Shown in pieces: positions 1-9,072 of a stretch of DNA of 24,397 nt. The stretch comes from Phoronis australis. Taxonomy: Eukaryota > Phoronida > Phoronidae. Made by a program: the position numbers and the translations under genes. The DNA is taken from positions 15,418-39,814 of the forward strand of contig NMRA01000164.1 of the NCBI GenBank assembly GCA_002633005.1, given 5' to 3'. The notes under the pieces are model-generated. The model made no database searches, was not told the DNA's origin, and saw nothing but the letters and a program-made list of their open reading frames with translations. How positions within the stretch are numbered: position 1 is the stretch's first letter; each line of letters opens with the position of its first letter.

Positions 1-173
1 ATGACAAAGACTTCCTCCCCCGCATAGTGCAGAAGCGTGGCTTTCTTGCGCGGATCCTGAGTAATGTTCTTTGCCACCAAATAATTGTCAAGTCGCTTAA
101 TCCACAAGTCCCAACGGGAACCAGCCGACTCCGTGGGATGAAGAATAAATGGTTTAATCGCAAGATCTTCCAT
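1..173 (-). CDS. gag-like N-terminus of the LTR element (partial)
   Basis: The frame is open from ATG at 173-171 to the window edge, giving 57 residues beginning MEDLAIKPFILHP. The pattern is a short acidic start, a KPF segment, then a Trp-rich stretch GSRWDLWIKRLDNYL followed by KKATLLHYAGEEV. It resembles the N-terminus of gag-like proteins common in invertebrate Ty3-type elements, where it begins the capsid domain. The frame starts 4 nt after the primer-binding site, which supports the start choice. No stop or frameshift occurs in the visible part. The element's capsid core, any zinc knuckle and pol lie outside the window. Confidence 0.75.
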   Translation of the reverse strand, partial: MEDLAIKPFILHPTESAGSRWDLWIKRLDNYLVAKNITQDPRKKATLLHYAGEEVFV

Positions 174-177
174 TTTT

Positions 178-190
178 ATCCTCGTCGCCA
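178..190 (-). promoter_or_regulatory. Primer-binding site for tRNA-Ser
   Basis: The minus strand reads TGGCGACGAGGAT immediately after the LTR and a TTT spacer. This 13-mer is the exact complement of the 3' end ATCCTCGTCG plus CCA of animal tRNA-Ser(GCU), recalled from family knowledge. Reverse transcription of the element would be primed here. Matching the CCA-complement TGG alone would be weak; thirteen consecutive bases next to an LTR end are strong. Confidence 0.8.
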
Positions 191-193
191 AAA

Positions 194-361
194 TGTTGTG
201 TTCGTAGAACCAGTAAAATAACACAGATGAGAGTAAAATATAATACGTCTATTCGCTTGGAGAACTAATACAAGAAGGGGATGAGCACGTGGCTTGTGGG
301 CATAAATACCACGTGACTATATTCTAAGGAAAACCACAAGTAGCATTACCAATACACAACA
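194..361 (-). repeat. 5' LTR, 168 bp
   Basis: It is bounded by TGTTGTG (361-355 on the minus strand) and CACAACA (200-194). It is short for an LTR but within the range of small Ty3-type elements. A TATA-like TATTTAT lies at 308-302 on the minus strand. It is flanked by two CACGTG E-box palindromes at 286-291 and 310-315, which looks like a compact promoter with a transcription start near 275 (inference). The 5 bases just outside (362-366, TCCTG) would be one copy of the target duplication; the other is outside the window. Confidence 0.8.
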
Positions 362-819
362 TCCTGAAAATGTAGATCTGCCACTGGCAGTGGACTGTAT
401 CACAGATGTCCCTCTGCTTTGTGTAATGTATCACTAGCATTATCGTACAATGCGATAAAACAATGCTTTTGCCTGTAGTAGTATAAAGGTTACGAAGGTA
501 GATTTGGCTGGCTTTTTTGAGTTACCTCAAAACTGCTGATGTTTTTACCAGCCAAACTGCTTACTTCCAAAGACATATTTGCAAGGGAAAGAGCGCCTTT
601 ATTGGTACATTCACAAGTTCATGGCAGAGTGAACTTGCTCTAACAGCAATCCCTGCATGAAAAGTAGTACGGGTGCTGGCAAAAATGACCAGTTACTGAA
701 AACAAAGCAAAGACTAGCTGGAATTTCAATCACTCGTGAACCTTGAAAAAGCCTGTGTGTCACTATGATTGTCATTATTTCATATGACTCAAAATTGTAA
801 TTTCTCTGTTGTTTTACAG
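362..819. other. Stretch without a recognised gene, upstream of the first visible RPUSD4 exon
   Basis: No N-terminal RPUSD4 exon is recognisable here, and no open frame with a suitable donor stands out. The end of the stretch is a good polypyrimidine-acceptor signal (TTGTTTTACAG to 819), so at least the right part is intron. The missing leader exon is therefore probably to the left of the window, beyond the LTR element. Confidence 0.5.
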
Positions 820-978
820 GTGAAGATGATGTTAAAGACACAGAACCCAAAAGAAAATATTCAGGTTTGGTTGACAGCCAGGGATATCGTATTTTGAAGG
901 GTCAAGTGTTGGATTTCAGTCAAATTTCTGAAGATGTTGTTGTCAGAATTTTAAAGGACAGTATTCTATACAATAGAG
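820..978 (+). CDS. RPUSD4: RPUSD4 first visible exon
   Basis: The acceptor TTTTACAG ends at 819 and the donor GTTAGT starts at 979. The exon opens in phase with two bases completing a codon from an unseen upstream exon. It encodes 52 full codons from EDDVKDTEPKRKYSG to RILKDSILYNR. This is the linker region before the catalytic domain and is only weakly conserved. Confidence 0.88.
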
Positions 979-3900
979 GTTAGTGATATTCTGCCTAATA
1001 GGTGGCTATAGTAGTCTCATCATCAGTCTCATCCTTTTTGCTGTGTACAAAATTAATGTACTGTGGAAAATATACAAATTTTACTAAGTTTTGTGCAAGA
1101 ATGGTTCACATTTATTGCAACTGGTGGAAATATTATGATGTAGCATACCAGTTTGGTATTAAAGGAAACTGTTCTAATGGTTATTGGCTACCCAAGTTCC
1201 TGTATCCAGAAATAAAAAACAAGCTTTTGTCTCCACCCCGTCGATAACTGGGTTTCCTTGTTTTCTGCTTCTGCCACATTTTTGTTGAGGATTGTACATT
1301 CTCCAGTTCTGATCACATGGTTTACATGTTTGAATTTTGATTGTAAAGAGCAGCACTGTTTTAACACTCTAGTATTTGATTGATTTTCTGTGTATGTAAG
1401 GCAGATTGTTAAATGTCAGAACTTGGTGATAAATTAATCCTGGTGATATAAACTCGTCGTGCCTATCTTCTCACCATGGTCTCATTTTTGTCCAATCATT
1501 TGTGTTCTTTTTTTTGTTGCAGATGGACTTCTCGCCATCAACAAGCCATATGGACTGGCTTGCCATGGTAAGCTACTTAGTGTAATCCTACGTGATCAAT
1601 GAAAGACGGAAGTACAAGTTGAGTGCATGTTCATAGTCTGTTTTTTTATTTCAAACAAATGTTGACTCAATGTGATCTATGTCACCAGCATAACCTTCTG
1701 TTCTTGGAAGTATGTGAAGGAGTTGAAGTAACTGTTTTAATAGCTTGCATGTAGTCAAACCCAGCTGAACTATTTTTTTCAGCTGCAGCAAATGCTCGTT
1801 GAAAGTAAATACTTCACAAACTGATAGCTAACATCAATTTCTCTACTGTAGAACAATAACATGAGAGGTATTCAACTTCCTTTGAACAAGACGCTAATAT
1901 ATCCCACCATTCTGTATTATTTTGTCAAATTGTCATTTTTCAGTTGTGAGAAAGATAACGACATTTAGTTATTTAATTAACCATAAAAGTGTTAAACAAG
2001 TTACTTATCCCTCATTCTCAGGTGGTCCAGGTATACATAACTCTGTTGCCCGAGTCTTACCCCGCCTGGCTCGTATCCTTGAGCACAGTGATGACTTGCG
2101 ACGGTATCAACTGGTACATAGACTTGACCATGAAACAACAGGGGTCCTTCTTATCGCCAAGTAGGTATCTAATCTTTTAGAGACATTTTGTACTTGACTA
2201 GATGATGTTTTGTGAAACAGTGGCCAATCTAGGATATCATGAAGGAGACCTCAACCACAATGTAGAAAGATAGGCATTTGTATTAGCCTTAAAAACAGTA
2301 TTCTGACACCGTTTTTGGATATGATCCACCTATGAAATCTTGTAAGGTGGTTTGTGTCTATTAGTGTAGGATGAGTCAGAAACCTAACTTAAGGTCTAGT
2401 AGTGTGACCCAGCGAAACACGAACCACGACCTGGAGTAAAGAAAGCTGCCACCTATCGCACTAGGCCTAACTGCCTTCTTTTGTTACATTTGACTTTTTC
2501 GTGTGTTTTTTATTAGAAATCCAGAAATGACATGGAAACTAAGAGGTATGTTTAAACGACGAGAAGTGATGAAGATTTATTGGGCCATAACAAAAGGGGT
2601 TCCACAGCCACCAGAGGGCGTCATCAACATTCCCATGACCGAAGGGCACGTGAATCATGTCTACAGGGTGAGCCTAACATTTTCCTGGTTCATATAACTA
2701 AAATGAGTCATCATGTACTATGCATGCATGAAGCAGATATCTCACCAAAGTCAGATGTAGAAGGTCCTGGGTTTGAGCCCCAGAATGTTTTCAGACAGAT
2801 AAGTATGAAGTCACGTTGTTCTCACCAAGGTTAAAGTTGAGCTTGTGGTGGAGGTGAATAATGCGGTCATTCGCAACGTTTGGTTAAGTTCTGAAGGGAA
2901 GGTCATTGTGTTCTGTGTTCTTGGTTCATACTTTTAGAAAATAGTAAGGTTTTATGTTTTCTGAAAAATTGGTAAGATTCAGACCGTAGGGGGAACTATA
3001 CTGAACATGGGCTGACATGATTTGAGTGTAGGAACTTGAGTGTGGTGAACCACCATATTTAAAAAGTTCACTGGAAACGCAGAGTCAGGTGCTACGCTTA
3101 TGCGAGTGTGATGAGATAGTTTGACATATTTTCCTTTTTGTGTCCATGTTCCGACCAATAGTACTCACGTGCTGCATGTAAAAGCTACTCAAAATTGCCA
3201 CACTGCTACAGGTAAATGACATTGTCATCTACGAATAACATAAATGTTGAACCGGTGTGAAAACATAGATCACGAACATTTGTAAGTCTGGTCTGCAGGC
3301 CACCAATTGGTCATATCACGTGACCTAATGAGCGTAAGTCAGAAAAAAATTATGCCGCGACCGGAACTCGAACTCGGTACCTTCTGCTAACCTTGCAGAC
3401 ACTCTTGTTCACTGAGCCATCGGGACCACTGGTCGCACACAGATATCCAATCAAACTTATCATCCCCCCATAAACTTGTGGCATGCAGACCAGACTTAAA
3501 AATTTGTGTGACATTGTCATAAGTGACACTCAGGATGAAATAAAAAGGTTAGAGTATAGTTAAATACTAAAAATATATATAACAGTTTTAAAACTCATAG
3601 CTTTTATTTCTTAGAAAGCCTTTTCACCGACGATCAAAGCTTAAAAGCCTTGAGCATTGGTAAAATAACAGTTGGTTCCTACTCAAATGCCATACATATA
3701 GGCACAAAATAAGTAATAGTTTGTAGGTAGTATTGTATGCCCTATGCTGGATTGAGGGCCCTCTTGGAAAGCAGTGCTATCACTGAAGAGGTCACCCTCA
3801 TTTTAATATTACAATAAATAAAATAAATGGATAAGAGTTTTGTAATTTAACATGATTTGTAGTGTTAACGATTTCTTTGAATGAGGTATATGGGACAGTC

Positions 3901-6900
3901 ATTGAGCTGTGAAGTTTATCTCTGATTGTTTATGCTAAAACCCTCATCGCAGTTGTTTTCCATTTTATTTACCTCATCACCCGATTCTGATGGTCATGCA
4001 TATCATCAGGATGTGGGTGCATATTCTCTGTCCGGGCGTCCGCGGTTGTATCTCCTAAACCCCTTGAGAATCTAATTGAAATTCAGCAGGTCTGTTCCTA
4101 TGTGGCTGACGATAGATGTTTACGAGTTTCGGACTGACTCGAATACTGCTGTGCCCCCTAGTGGCAATTTTAGTTCTTTTTGTGTTTGCCTCTGTATCTT
4201 CAGAGTTCCTTGATGGATTTTTATGAAATTTTGCAAATAGATTCTTAATACAGAGCCGATGATACCATTCCATTTCCGAACAGATTCGAGGAATTTTTGC
4301 GCCACTTAGTGGCCATTTTTGTTATTTTTGTGTCAGTTTTCTGGCATCCACTTCCCTATCTGCCATACCGCTCAAAAGGATCATTATTAAAATTTACAGA
4401 TCTGTTGTTGATTAGACGGCCATGACTGAAGTTGACTTTCGGACAAGTCCGACTACTGTGTCACCCCCTAGTGGATATTTTTTTGCGTCTACGGCCAAAT
4501 CTCCTCCCATTGAAGGAGCTTTGTGAAATTTGATAGATGTATTCCTGTGGAGCCGCCGACAAACAGTAATGAGTGTCAAACTGATCCAAATATAACTGCA
4601 CCCCCTAGTAGCATAATGTTTTTACATTTACCTCGAATCTGTTTCTTTGGAGTTCGTGATTGTATTTTCATGAAATTCGCCTAATAAGTTTCTATTAAGC
4701 AAACGACAACACTTTCACATTTTCGGACAGATTTGATGTTTTCTGCATCACCTGGTGGCCATTTAAAAATTTTTACATATGTTTTTGACATCTGCCTCTC
4801 TATCTGCCAAACCACCCAAAGGATGATTATGAAAATTGACAGTTGTGTTCCTGATGCAAAGACCCTGGCTGATGTTGATTTTCGGATGTTTTTCACTATG
4901 CTGGTGCTCCTTAGGTGCAATTTTGCTTTTTTGCATCTACGGTTGTATGTCCTTAACTCTTTGAAGGATCTTCGGGAAATTTTGGCAGATGGGCTTCAAT
5001 AGAAATGGCAAGAGATGACGATGAGCTTCAGACGAATCGTACTTAGCTCTGTCCCTTAGTGTCAATTGTTTTGTACGTTTACCTCTTTATCTTAGGAGTT
5101 CCTCGGCTTATTTTCATGAAATTTGGCAAATAGTTGTGTTTCACATAAATGACACCACCTTCTCAATTCCTTTGGGTTTGTTGCATTCTGTGCCATCATA
5201 GAAACACACTGTTTGCGGTGCTATCATGGGCGCATTTCAGTATTCCACGTTGCTCTTGTTAACAATATGGTGGCTGTCTTCATTTGTCTGTTTACCAATG
5301 CCGTGGTTCCTAATGAAGTTATGTCTAGAGTACTATTCATTGACGAGTTTCGTTTCGTGTCTAATTTCTTGTAAGTCATTTTTTCCCAGTACTTCGCTGA
5401 AGACTTCTTTAGAGGAAAAATATCCTTCATGTCTTATCGACTGAAAAACTTGGAATGTAAGGCCATGGCCTTATAGGTGAAATAATGCGTTTTTGGCATG
5501 TTTGTAAATCCAACAACGTCAAATATGTGAAATGTAAGGCCGTGAACTTATCGCACCAGGCTTTAAGATAAATAAGACAAGAAGGAGTGTTCCCCTAAAT
5601 GCTGATTTATATATTCGTTAAAATTTCAACCATTTCTGATAAAAATAATTACCGACATTGTCCTCCATCATTTTCAAATGTTTCTACCATAGTTGTGAAT
5701 ACCCGTGATATTTTGAGATAGTGGTTGATGGCACCTTTGGTAAAAATTTGAAAATGGTTAAGTGCAACCATTTGCTTATGAGAAAAAGTGAGAAAATGAT
5801 ATTTCACTTGTCTGTCATATTGTGTCTTAAATTGGCGAGATGCTTTAATTAACTTTTAAAAAATGATTTTACAACAGTACTTGACATACATGTGACAACT
5901 TGCCCCCTCCCCCCCATCAAGGTAGGGTAGCTTGTTCTAGGCTTATGTGAAGTGTGGATGCAAACCTGCATACAAGGCGTAAGTAATTACCAACTGTACA
6001 CTTGCTCAGTTACACACATAGGGATGTCTTGATATTTTGCTCAATATTTTGTTGTGAACAGGTGCAAGTTGTTATAGGGTAACTTGTAGTGTGGATATTA
6101 ATCATTTTATTTTTCTTAAAAACTGACATTTTTCATAGTTGATGTAGCTGTTATTGCAAAATTGATGATAATACAGTACAAACCAAAAGTATTCAAACAA
6201 ACGACTCGAAATCATCCCATCGTGATGGCGCGGCACAAGCCAACTTCATCATCATAGTAGTCTTGCCTTGTGACTGAGAACGATAGGGAATTAACAGAAA
6301 AGTTAGAACAGTGACTAAGGCATTTTGTAATTTGAAATTTGACGCACTATTCAGTGGCGGATCTAGGATATCACAAAGGGGGCCCAACATTTTGTCTGTA
6401 ACCATTTGCGCATAGCACCGAATGGGGGGAGGTCGGGAGGGGGGTTTGTCCCCCTCCCACCAGGAAAGTTTTTCTGTTTTTTCCTCTAAAAATCAAGCAT
6501 TTCCCTTGATTCCTGAAGTATTATCAAAGAAAAAAGGCAAAGGCAAAAAAAACACGGAGATTGTGTCAAACTTGAAAAACTGCAATTATGAGACTCGAAC
6601 CCAGGACCTGGCGAATAGAACGCGCATGCTTTACCACTACATCACCACGACTTCACTAGCGCATAAGTTTTAAGAGACCTACTTGTTTATGGTCCACAAC
6701 GTTTGCGCGCGAAACCTACTACATTTTTGTAATATTTAGTACACTTTTTATATTTTGTGCAATCAGTCCGTAACAAATTCGTTGTATTTAAAATAGTCTT
6801 CAATTGCCAAATAGACCAAATCTGATTTTTGGCGCGATTGCCTTTGGAAATTGTCTTAAGTTAAGGTTTGACAAAGAGAGAATTATGAGTTTCTGAGTGA

Positions 6901-9072
6901 TTCACTAAGGTTTCGATTAAAATTCACATCTTACCAGCAGCTTCTGTTTTTTTATCGTCACTCAGATTCCATTTTCATTAAAAATGAAGTAATTTTCTTC
7001 ATTGCACAGTGAAGCGGAGTCGTAGTGCGCAGCGCCAATGCCTGTCGTCTGAGATATTGCGGGACAGCCTATACTTAGCCATAGTTCTGTTACGATTGCG
7101 CCGTGTTCCGAATTTGACACTTGAAATTGGATCTGAGCCCCACCCCCCCCCCCCCTAAACACACTAAAACTGCACGTATTTAAATCTTGTTTCAGCCGTA
7201 TAATGTTAATTACCGAGGTTAATTAATAAACTCAACACTTCCCTACACTCTTGCTGTTTTATTTTTTGCGGCAGCCAAGGGGGGGCGGGCCCCCTGGACC
7301 CCCCCCCCTAAATCCGCCTATGCGCTATTAGTTGTCACTGGTAATTTCCCTCTTAACAGACTTCGCCGTCATGACAGGGGAGATGGTATCGTATTTTGTC
7401 TGATTATCTTTGTTTTGTATTGTATGTTGTTGAAATATATTGTTTATTTGACCCCTTGGAGGTGGTTGTTAAGCTTGTTTGAGGTTTGGGTATTCAAAGC
7501 ATTTCGTGGATATTTTGTCAGATTTTGCTCAAAGTTTGCACAGTAATGAGGGACCTGTAGCTGAAGACATGATGTGTTTTGAGCCAATTCTGAACTGTTC
7601 AGCTTGGGGAATGGGTAGATGCTATTTTGGGGTGCCAGCTAACTGTCCTGCCTCAAATCAACGGAAAATTTTCAAGGGAGCCTCTAGAATGCATAAGATG
7701 ATACCAATTTGTTGGTCCCATGGAAAGCTTTATCAGCCATTACCACCACACAGGTTTTAAATCCAGGCAAGTATAATTCAAATGACTTGCCCGTCTCTTT
7801 AGATGGTGCTTCGGCCTGACCACACAGAAGAAACTCGCCAGATCACAAGGCGGTCATCACATGATGTCGCTGAGGCCATTACAAATTTCAAGGTATTGGA
7901 CTCCAGGGACAACGGTGCCCTTGTCGAACTACATCCACTCACTGGTGAGTGTTTTTTAAGACGAAAGCCAATTTCTTGTAAATTATAAATCCATTAGTTC
8001 TAGACGTATTTCAGCATCAATGAGTGTTCCCATAGCCTTTGTTGACGATGCGTGCAGCAATTGTGACATGAACCATACAGATTAAAAATCACTTTGAATT
8101 CAATGATTTTGTTCTACAGCGATTCATTTATTGCATACACTCAGTGGAAGTGAAGGCAGAAACAAGGTGCAAAGAAAATATTTGTTTTGATATATTTCTC
8201 ATAAACTTCTCGATATGTTTTTGTAATATTGAGCTGTTTGACATGATTATAGTCGAACCAAGTTACAACGAATTGTCCCAGGATGTTTCTAGAATGTCCA
8301 TTGTAACTGAAATTCTCTGTAATCAAATCAACTTGTATACAGTACGTTTGGCTTGGGACTCGCACAATGGAAAATTATAGGCTCATAAACGCTACAAACC
8401 AACACGGTTTGACTGTAGGAGTTTTGAGGAATTGCTGGTGGATTTTTAATGTCCGTTAGTGCTATAGACAGGAGGCTTGTTTCTCAAAAAGCGTTTATCC
8501 AAAAGTTGGATTTTTTGTCTTTTGGGTGTGGTTTTTAGCATGCTCCTGAGTAGGCTGTGTATGTCTGTCTTGTGGCTTCAAGTTTTAGACAGATTTTCTG
8601 ACTTTTAGCCTTGGCCTGAGTTTGAGACCGGCTAAGTGATCCGTAGACAGATTGTTGGCTAGAAGACAGTAGACTAATTCAGCAACCAGAGCTGTCTGAA
8701 ACCAATAGGATTTCTGAGGCAGTATTCCCTACATGATGTCAAGTTTTACAATTCTGTTGAAAGTTTGGCACATTTTTTTCATCAGGTGTTAAGCATCAGC
8801 TGCGATGTCACATGGCATTTGCCATGAACACACCGATTTTGGGCGATCACAAGTACTCGCATTATGGGAAGATTGCACCACAGCGCCTCCACCCTGACAT
8901 GCTCATGAGACTTGGTATCCGTCAGAGTAAGGCACGGCACGTGCCCATGCATTTGCATGCCAAGACAATTGTGCTACCTGAATTTAGAGAAGGCAGGAAT
9001 CTCTTCATATCGGCCAACCTACCTAAACATTTCAAGATGAACATGAAAAGGTTGAAGCTGACTGCATCATGA
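820..9072 (+). CDS. RPUSD4: Mitochondrial RNA pseudouridine synthase RPUSD4 (RluA family), 5' partial
   Basis: The product isomerises uridine to pseudouridine in mitochondrial RNA; the vertebrate enzyme acts on mt 16S rRNA and mt-tRNA-Phe and is needed for mitoribosome assembly. Exons are 820-978, 1523-1567, 2022-2160, 2517-2667, 7803-7944 and 8786-9072, all with GT-AG introns and consistent phase. They give 306 complete codons plus stop, against about 377 residues in human. Landmarks in order: LLAINKPYGLACHGGPG; the catalytic motif HRLDHETTG with the active-site Asp; KRREVMKIYWAI; GALVELHPLTG joined to VKHQLRCHMA; PILGDHKYS; and QSKARHVPMHLHA. These match human RPUSD4 (NKPYGLPVHGGPG, HRLDKETTG, GDHKYSDW, QSKARYIPLHLHA) rather than bacterial RluA or RPUSD1-3. 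The N-terminus with the mitochondrial leader is missing because its exon is outside the window. The stop at 9070-9072 ends a normal-length C-terminus. Confidence 0.95.
1523..1567 (+). CDS. RPUSD4: RPUSD4 45-nt micro-exon
   Basis: It lies between a strong acceptor (T-rich tract then TTGCAG) and the donor GTAAGC. It encodes GLLAINKPYGLACH with split Asp and Gly codons at its ends. It carries the NKPxG signature that opens the RluA catalytic fold. Confidence 0.95.
2022..2160 (+). CDS. RPUSD4: RPUSD4 catalytic exon
   Basis: The acceptor CATTCTCAG ends at 2021 and the donor GTAGGT starts at 2161. The exon encodes GGPGIHNSVARVLPRL, then QLVHRLDHETTGVLLIA. The Asp of HRLD is the invariant nucleophilic residue of RluA-type synthases. 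The exon ends two bases into a Lys codon. Confidence 0.95.
2517..2667 (+). CDS. RPUSD4: RPUSD4 fourth visible exon
   Basis: The acceptor TTATTAG ends at 2516 and the donor GTGAGC starts at 2668. The exon encodes NPEMTWKLRGMFKRREVMK, then IYWAITKGVPQPPEGVINIP. The F..R.V.K.YWA pattern is typical of the family. It ends in phase 0, just before the large repeat-filled intron. Confidence 0.93.
3284..3497 (-). mobile_element. 214-bp element with 20-bp inverted ends and a tRNA-like core
   Basis: The left end AAGTCTGGTCTGCAGGCCAC (3284-3303) is the inverted complement of 3478-3497, with 19 of 20 bases matching. Inside, on the minus strand, is a tRNA-like stretch. An A-box-like ATGGCTCAGTGAA lies at 3420-3408 and a B-box-like GAGTTCGAGTTCC at 3375-3363, at tRNA spacing. 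ATTTGT occurs just outside both ends and may be a target duplication, but there are four extra A bases on the right. It could be a MITE that captured a tRNA-derived SINE head, or a SINE nested in a MITE. Confidence 0.7.
3741..3830 (+). repeat. Probable non-LTR retrotransposon (CR1/L2-like) 3' tail
   Basis: The stretch has a GC-richer segment, GAGGGCCCTCTTGGAAAGCA, followed by GAGGTCACCCTCA. It ends in a short ATAAA-type microsatellite (ACAATAAATAAAATAAAT, about 3811-3828). Such a 3' UTR closing in a short simple repeat is characteristic of CR1/L2-clade LINEs. No reverse transcriptase sequence is visible upstream, so if real it is a severely 5'-truncated copy. The assignment is from pattern only. 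Confidence 0.45.
4010..5220 (+). repeat. Degenerate tandem array of three monomer types (C-A-B), ~446-bp higher-order period
   Basis: Eight or so monomers of about 140-160 bp each carry a core related to CCCCCTAGTGGCAA. The TAGTGG positions are 4159, 4307, 4469, 4606, 4753, 4912 and 5057. Consecutive spacings vary (148, 162, 137, 147, 159, 145). Spacings three apart are nearly constant (447, 446, 443, 451). The sequence following each core confirms this. Type A (after cores 1, 4, 7) has a CCTCT...GGAGTTC...TTTTCATGAAAT pattern. Type B (after 2, 5) has CTATCTGCCA...AAAGGAT. Type C (before 1, after 3, 6) has GTCTACGG...CTTTGAAGG. Copies are diverged by eye to perhaps two thirds identity, so the array is old. 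It is not coding. Confidence 0.85.
6352..7321 (+). mobile_element. Non-autonomous hAT-like DNA transposon, 970 bp
   Basis: The left end CAGTGGCGGATCTAGG and the inverted right end ATAGGCGGATTTAGGG are imperfect terminal inverted repeats. Both lead into G/C homopolymer-rich subterminal tracts. The flanks are GCACTATT (6344-6351) and GCGCTATT (7322-7329), an 8-bp duplication with one mismatch, which is the length made by hAT transposases. No transposase frame is present, so movement would need an enzyme in trans. A tRNA-like sequence is embedded at 6590-6653. The same terminus recurs at the right edge of the window. Confidence 0.75.
6590..6653 (-). repeat. tRNA-like sequence inside the hAT-like element
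   Basis: On the minus strand, GTAGTGGTAAAGC (6640-6628) resembles an A box. GGGTTCGAGTCTC (6602-6590) is a near-perfect B box. Their spacing is that of a tRNA gene. The cloverleaf is not complete enough to call a functional tRNA. It is better read as a tRNA pseudogene or SINE head carried by the transposon. Confidence 0.6.
7803..7944 (+). CDS. RPUSD4: RPUSD4 fifth visible exon
   Basis: The acceptor TCTCTTTAG ends at 7802 and the donor GTGAGT starts at 7945. The exon encodes MVLRPDHTEETRQITRRSSH, then TNFKVLDSRDNGALVELHPL and TG. It supplies the ALVEL.P.TG strand that precedes the HQLR motif in the next exon. Confidence 0.95.
8786..9072 (+). CDS. RPUSD4: RPUSD4 terminal coding exon
   Basis: The acceptor TTTCATCAG ends at 8785. 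The exon encodes VKHQLRCHMAFAMNTPILGD, then HKYSHYGKIAPQRL and QSKARHVPMHLHAKTIVLP, ending RLKLTAS and TGA. HQLR.H and GDHKY are the RNA-binding and fold signatures of the family. No AATAAA lies close behind the stop; the first canonical one on this strand is at 10650-10655, so the 3' end cannot be placed. Confidence 0.95.

Larger units (their letters stand above)
1..361 (-). mobile_element. 5' end of a Ty3/Gypsy-like LTR retrotransposon, cut by the window edge
   Basis: Read on the minus strand, the parts are in textbook order: a complete LTR (361-194), a 3-nt spacer (193-191), a tRNA primer-binding site (190-178), four A/T bases, then the ATG of a gag-like frame (173 to the edge). Seen directly: the LTR opens TGTTGTG and closes CACAACA, a perfect 7-bp terminal inverted repeat with the standard TG...CA ends. 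The pol genes and second LTR would lie left of the window. The element sits upstream of the first visible RPUSD4 exon and in the opposite orientation, so it is probably in a 5' intron or the 5' flank of that gene. Intact termini and an uninterrupted frame suggest a fairly young insertion. The assignment to Ty3/Gypsy rather than BEL/Pao rests on gag character only. Confidence 0.85.
2668..7802 (+). other. Expanded RPUSD4 intron (5135 bp) filled with repeats
   Basis: The donor GTGAGC at 2668 and the acceptor at 7802 are both intact. The neighbouring introns are 356-841 bp, so this one has grown about tenfold. Four recognisable insertions or arrays account for roughly half of it (3284-3497, about 3740-3830, about 4010-5220, 6352-7321). 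The rest (2700-3283, 3500-3740, 5220-6340, 7330-7800) is AT-rich with only short chance reading frames. Confidence 0.85.

Noticed and set aside
2606-2624. CTCF-like string CAGCCACCAGAGGGCGTCA in RPUSD4 exon 4
   Set aside because: It is fully explained by coding sequence for PQPPEGV in a conserved exon; a single match of this kind is expected by chance.
2735-2790. Possible tRNA-derived repeat with B-box-like GGGTTTGAGCCCC (2769-2781)
   Set aside because: No matching A box at the right distance and no defined ends; too weak to list as a feature.
4010-5220. Regular spacing that might suggest a CRISPR array
   Set aside because: Repeats are about 150 bp, diverged, and in a eukaryotic intron; no short identical repeats with unique spacers.
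5224-5444. Overlapping frames on both strands after the tandem array
   Set aside because: Open on both strands at once, of ordinary AT-rich composition, with no similarity to a known transposon protein that I can recognise.
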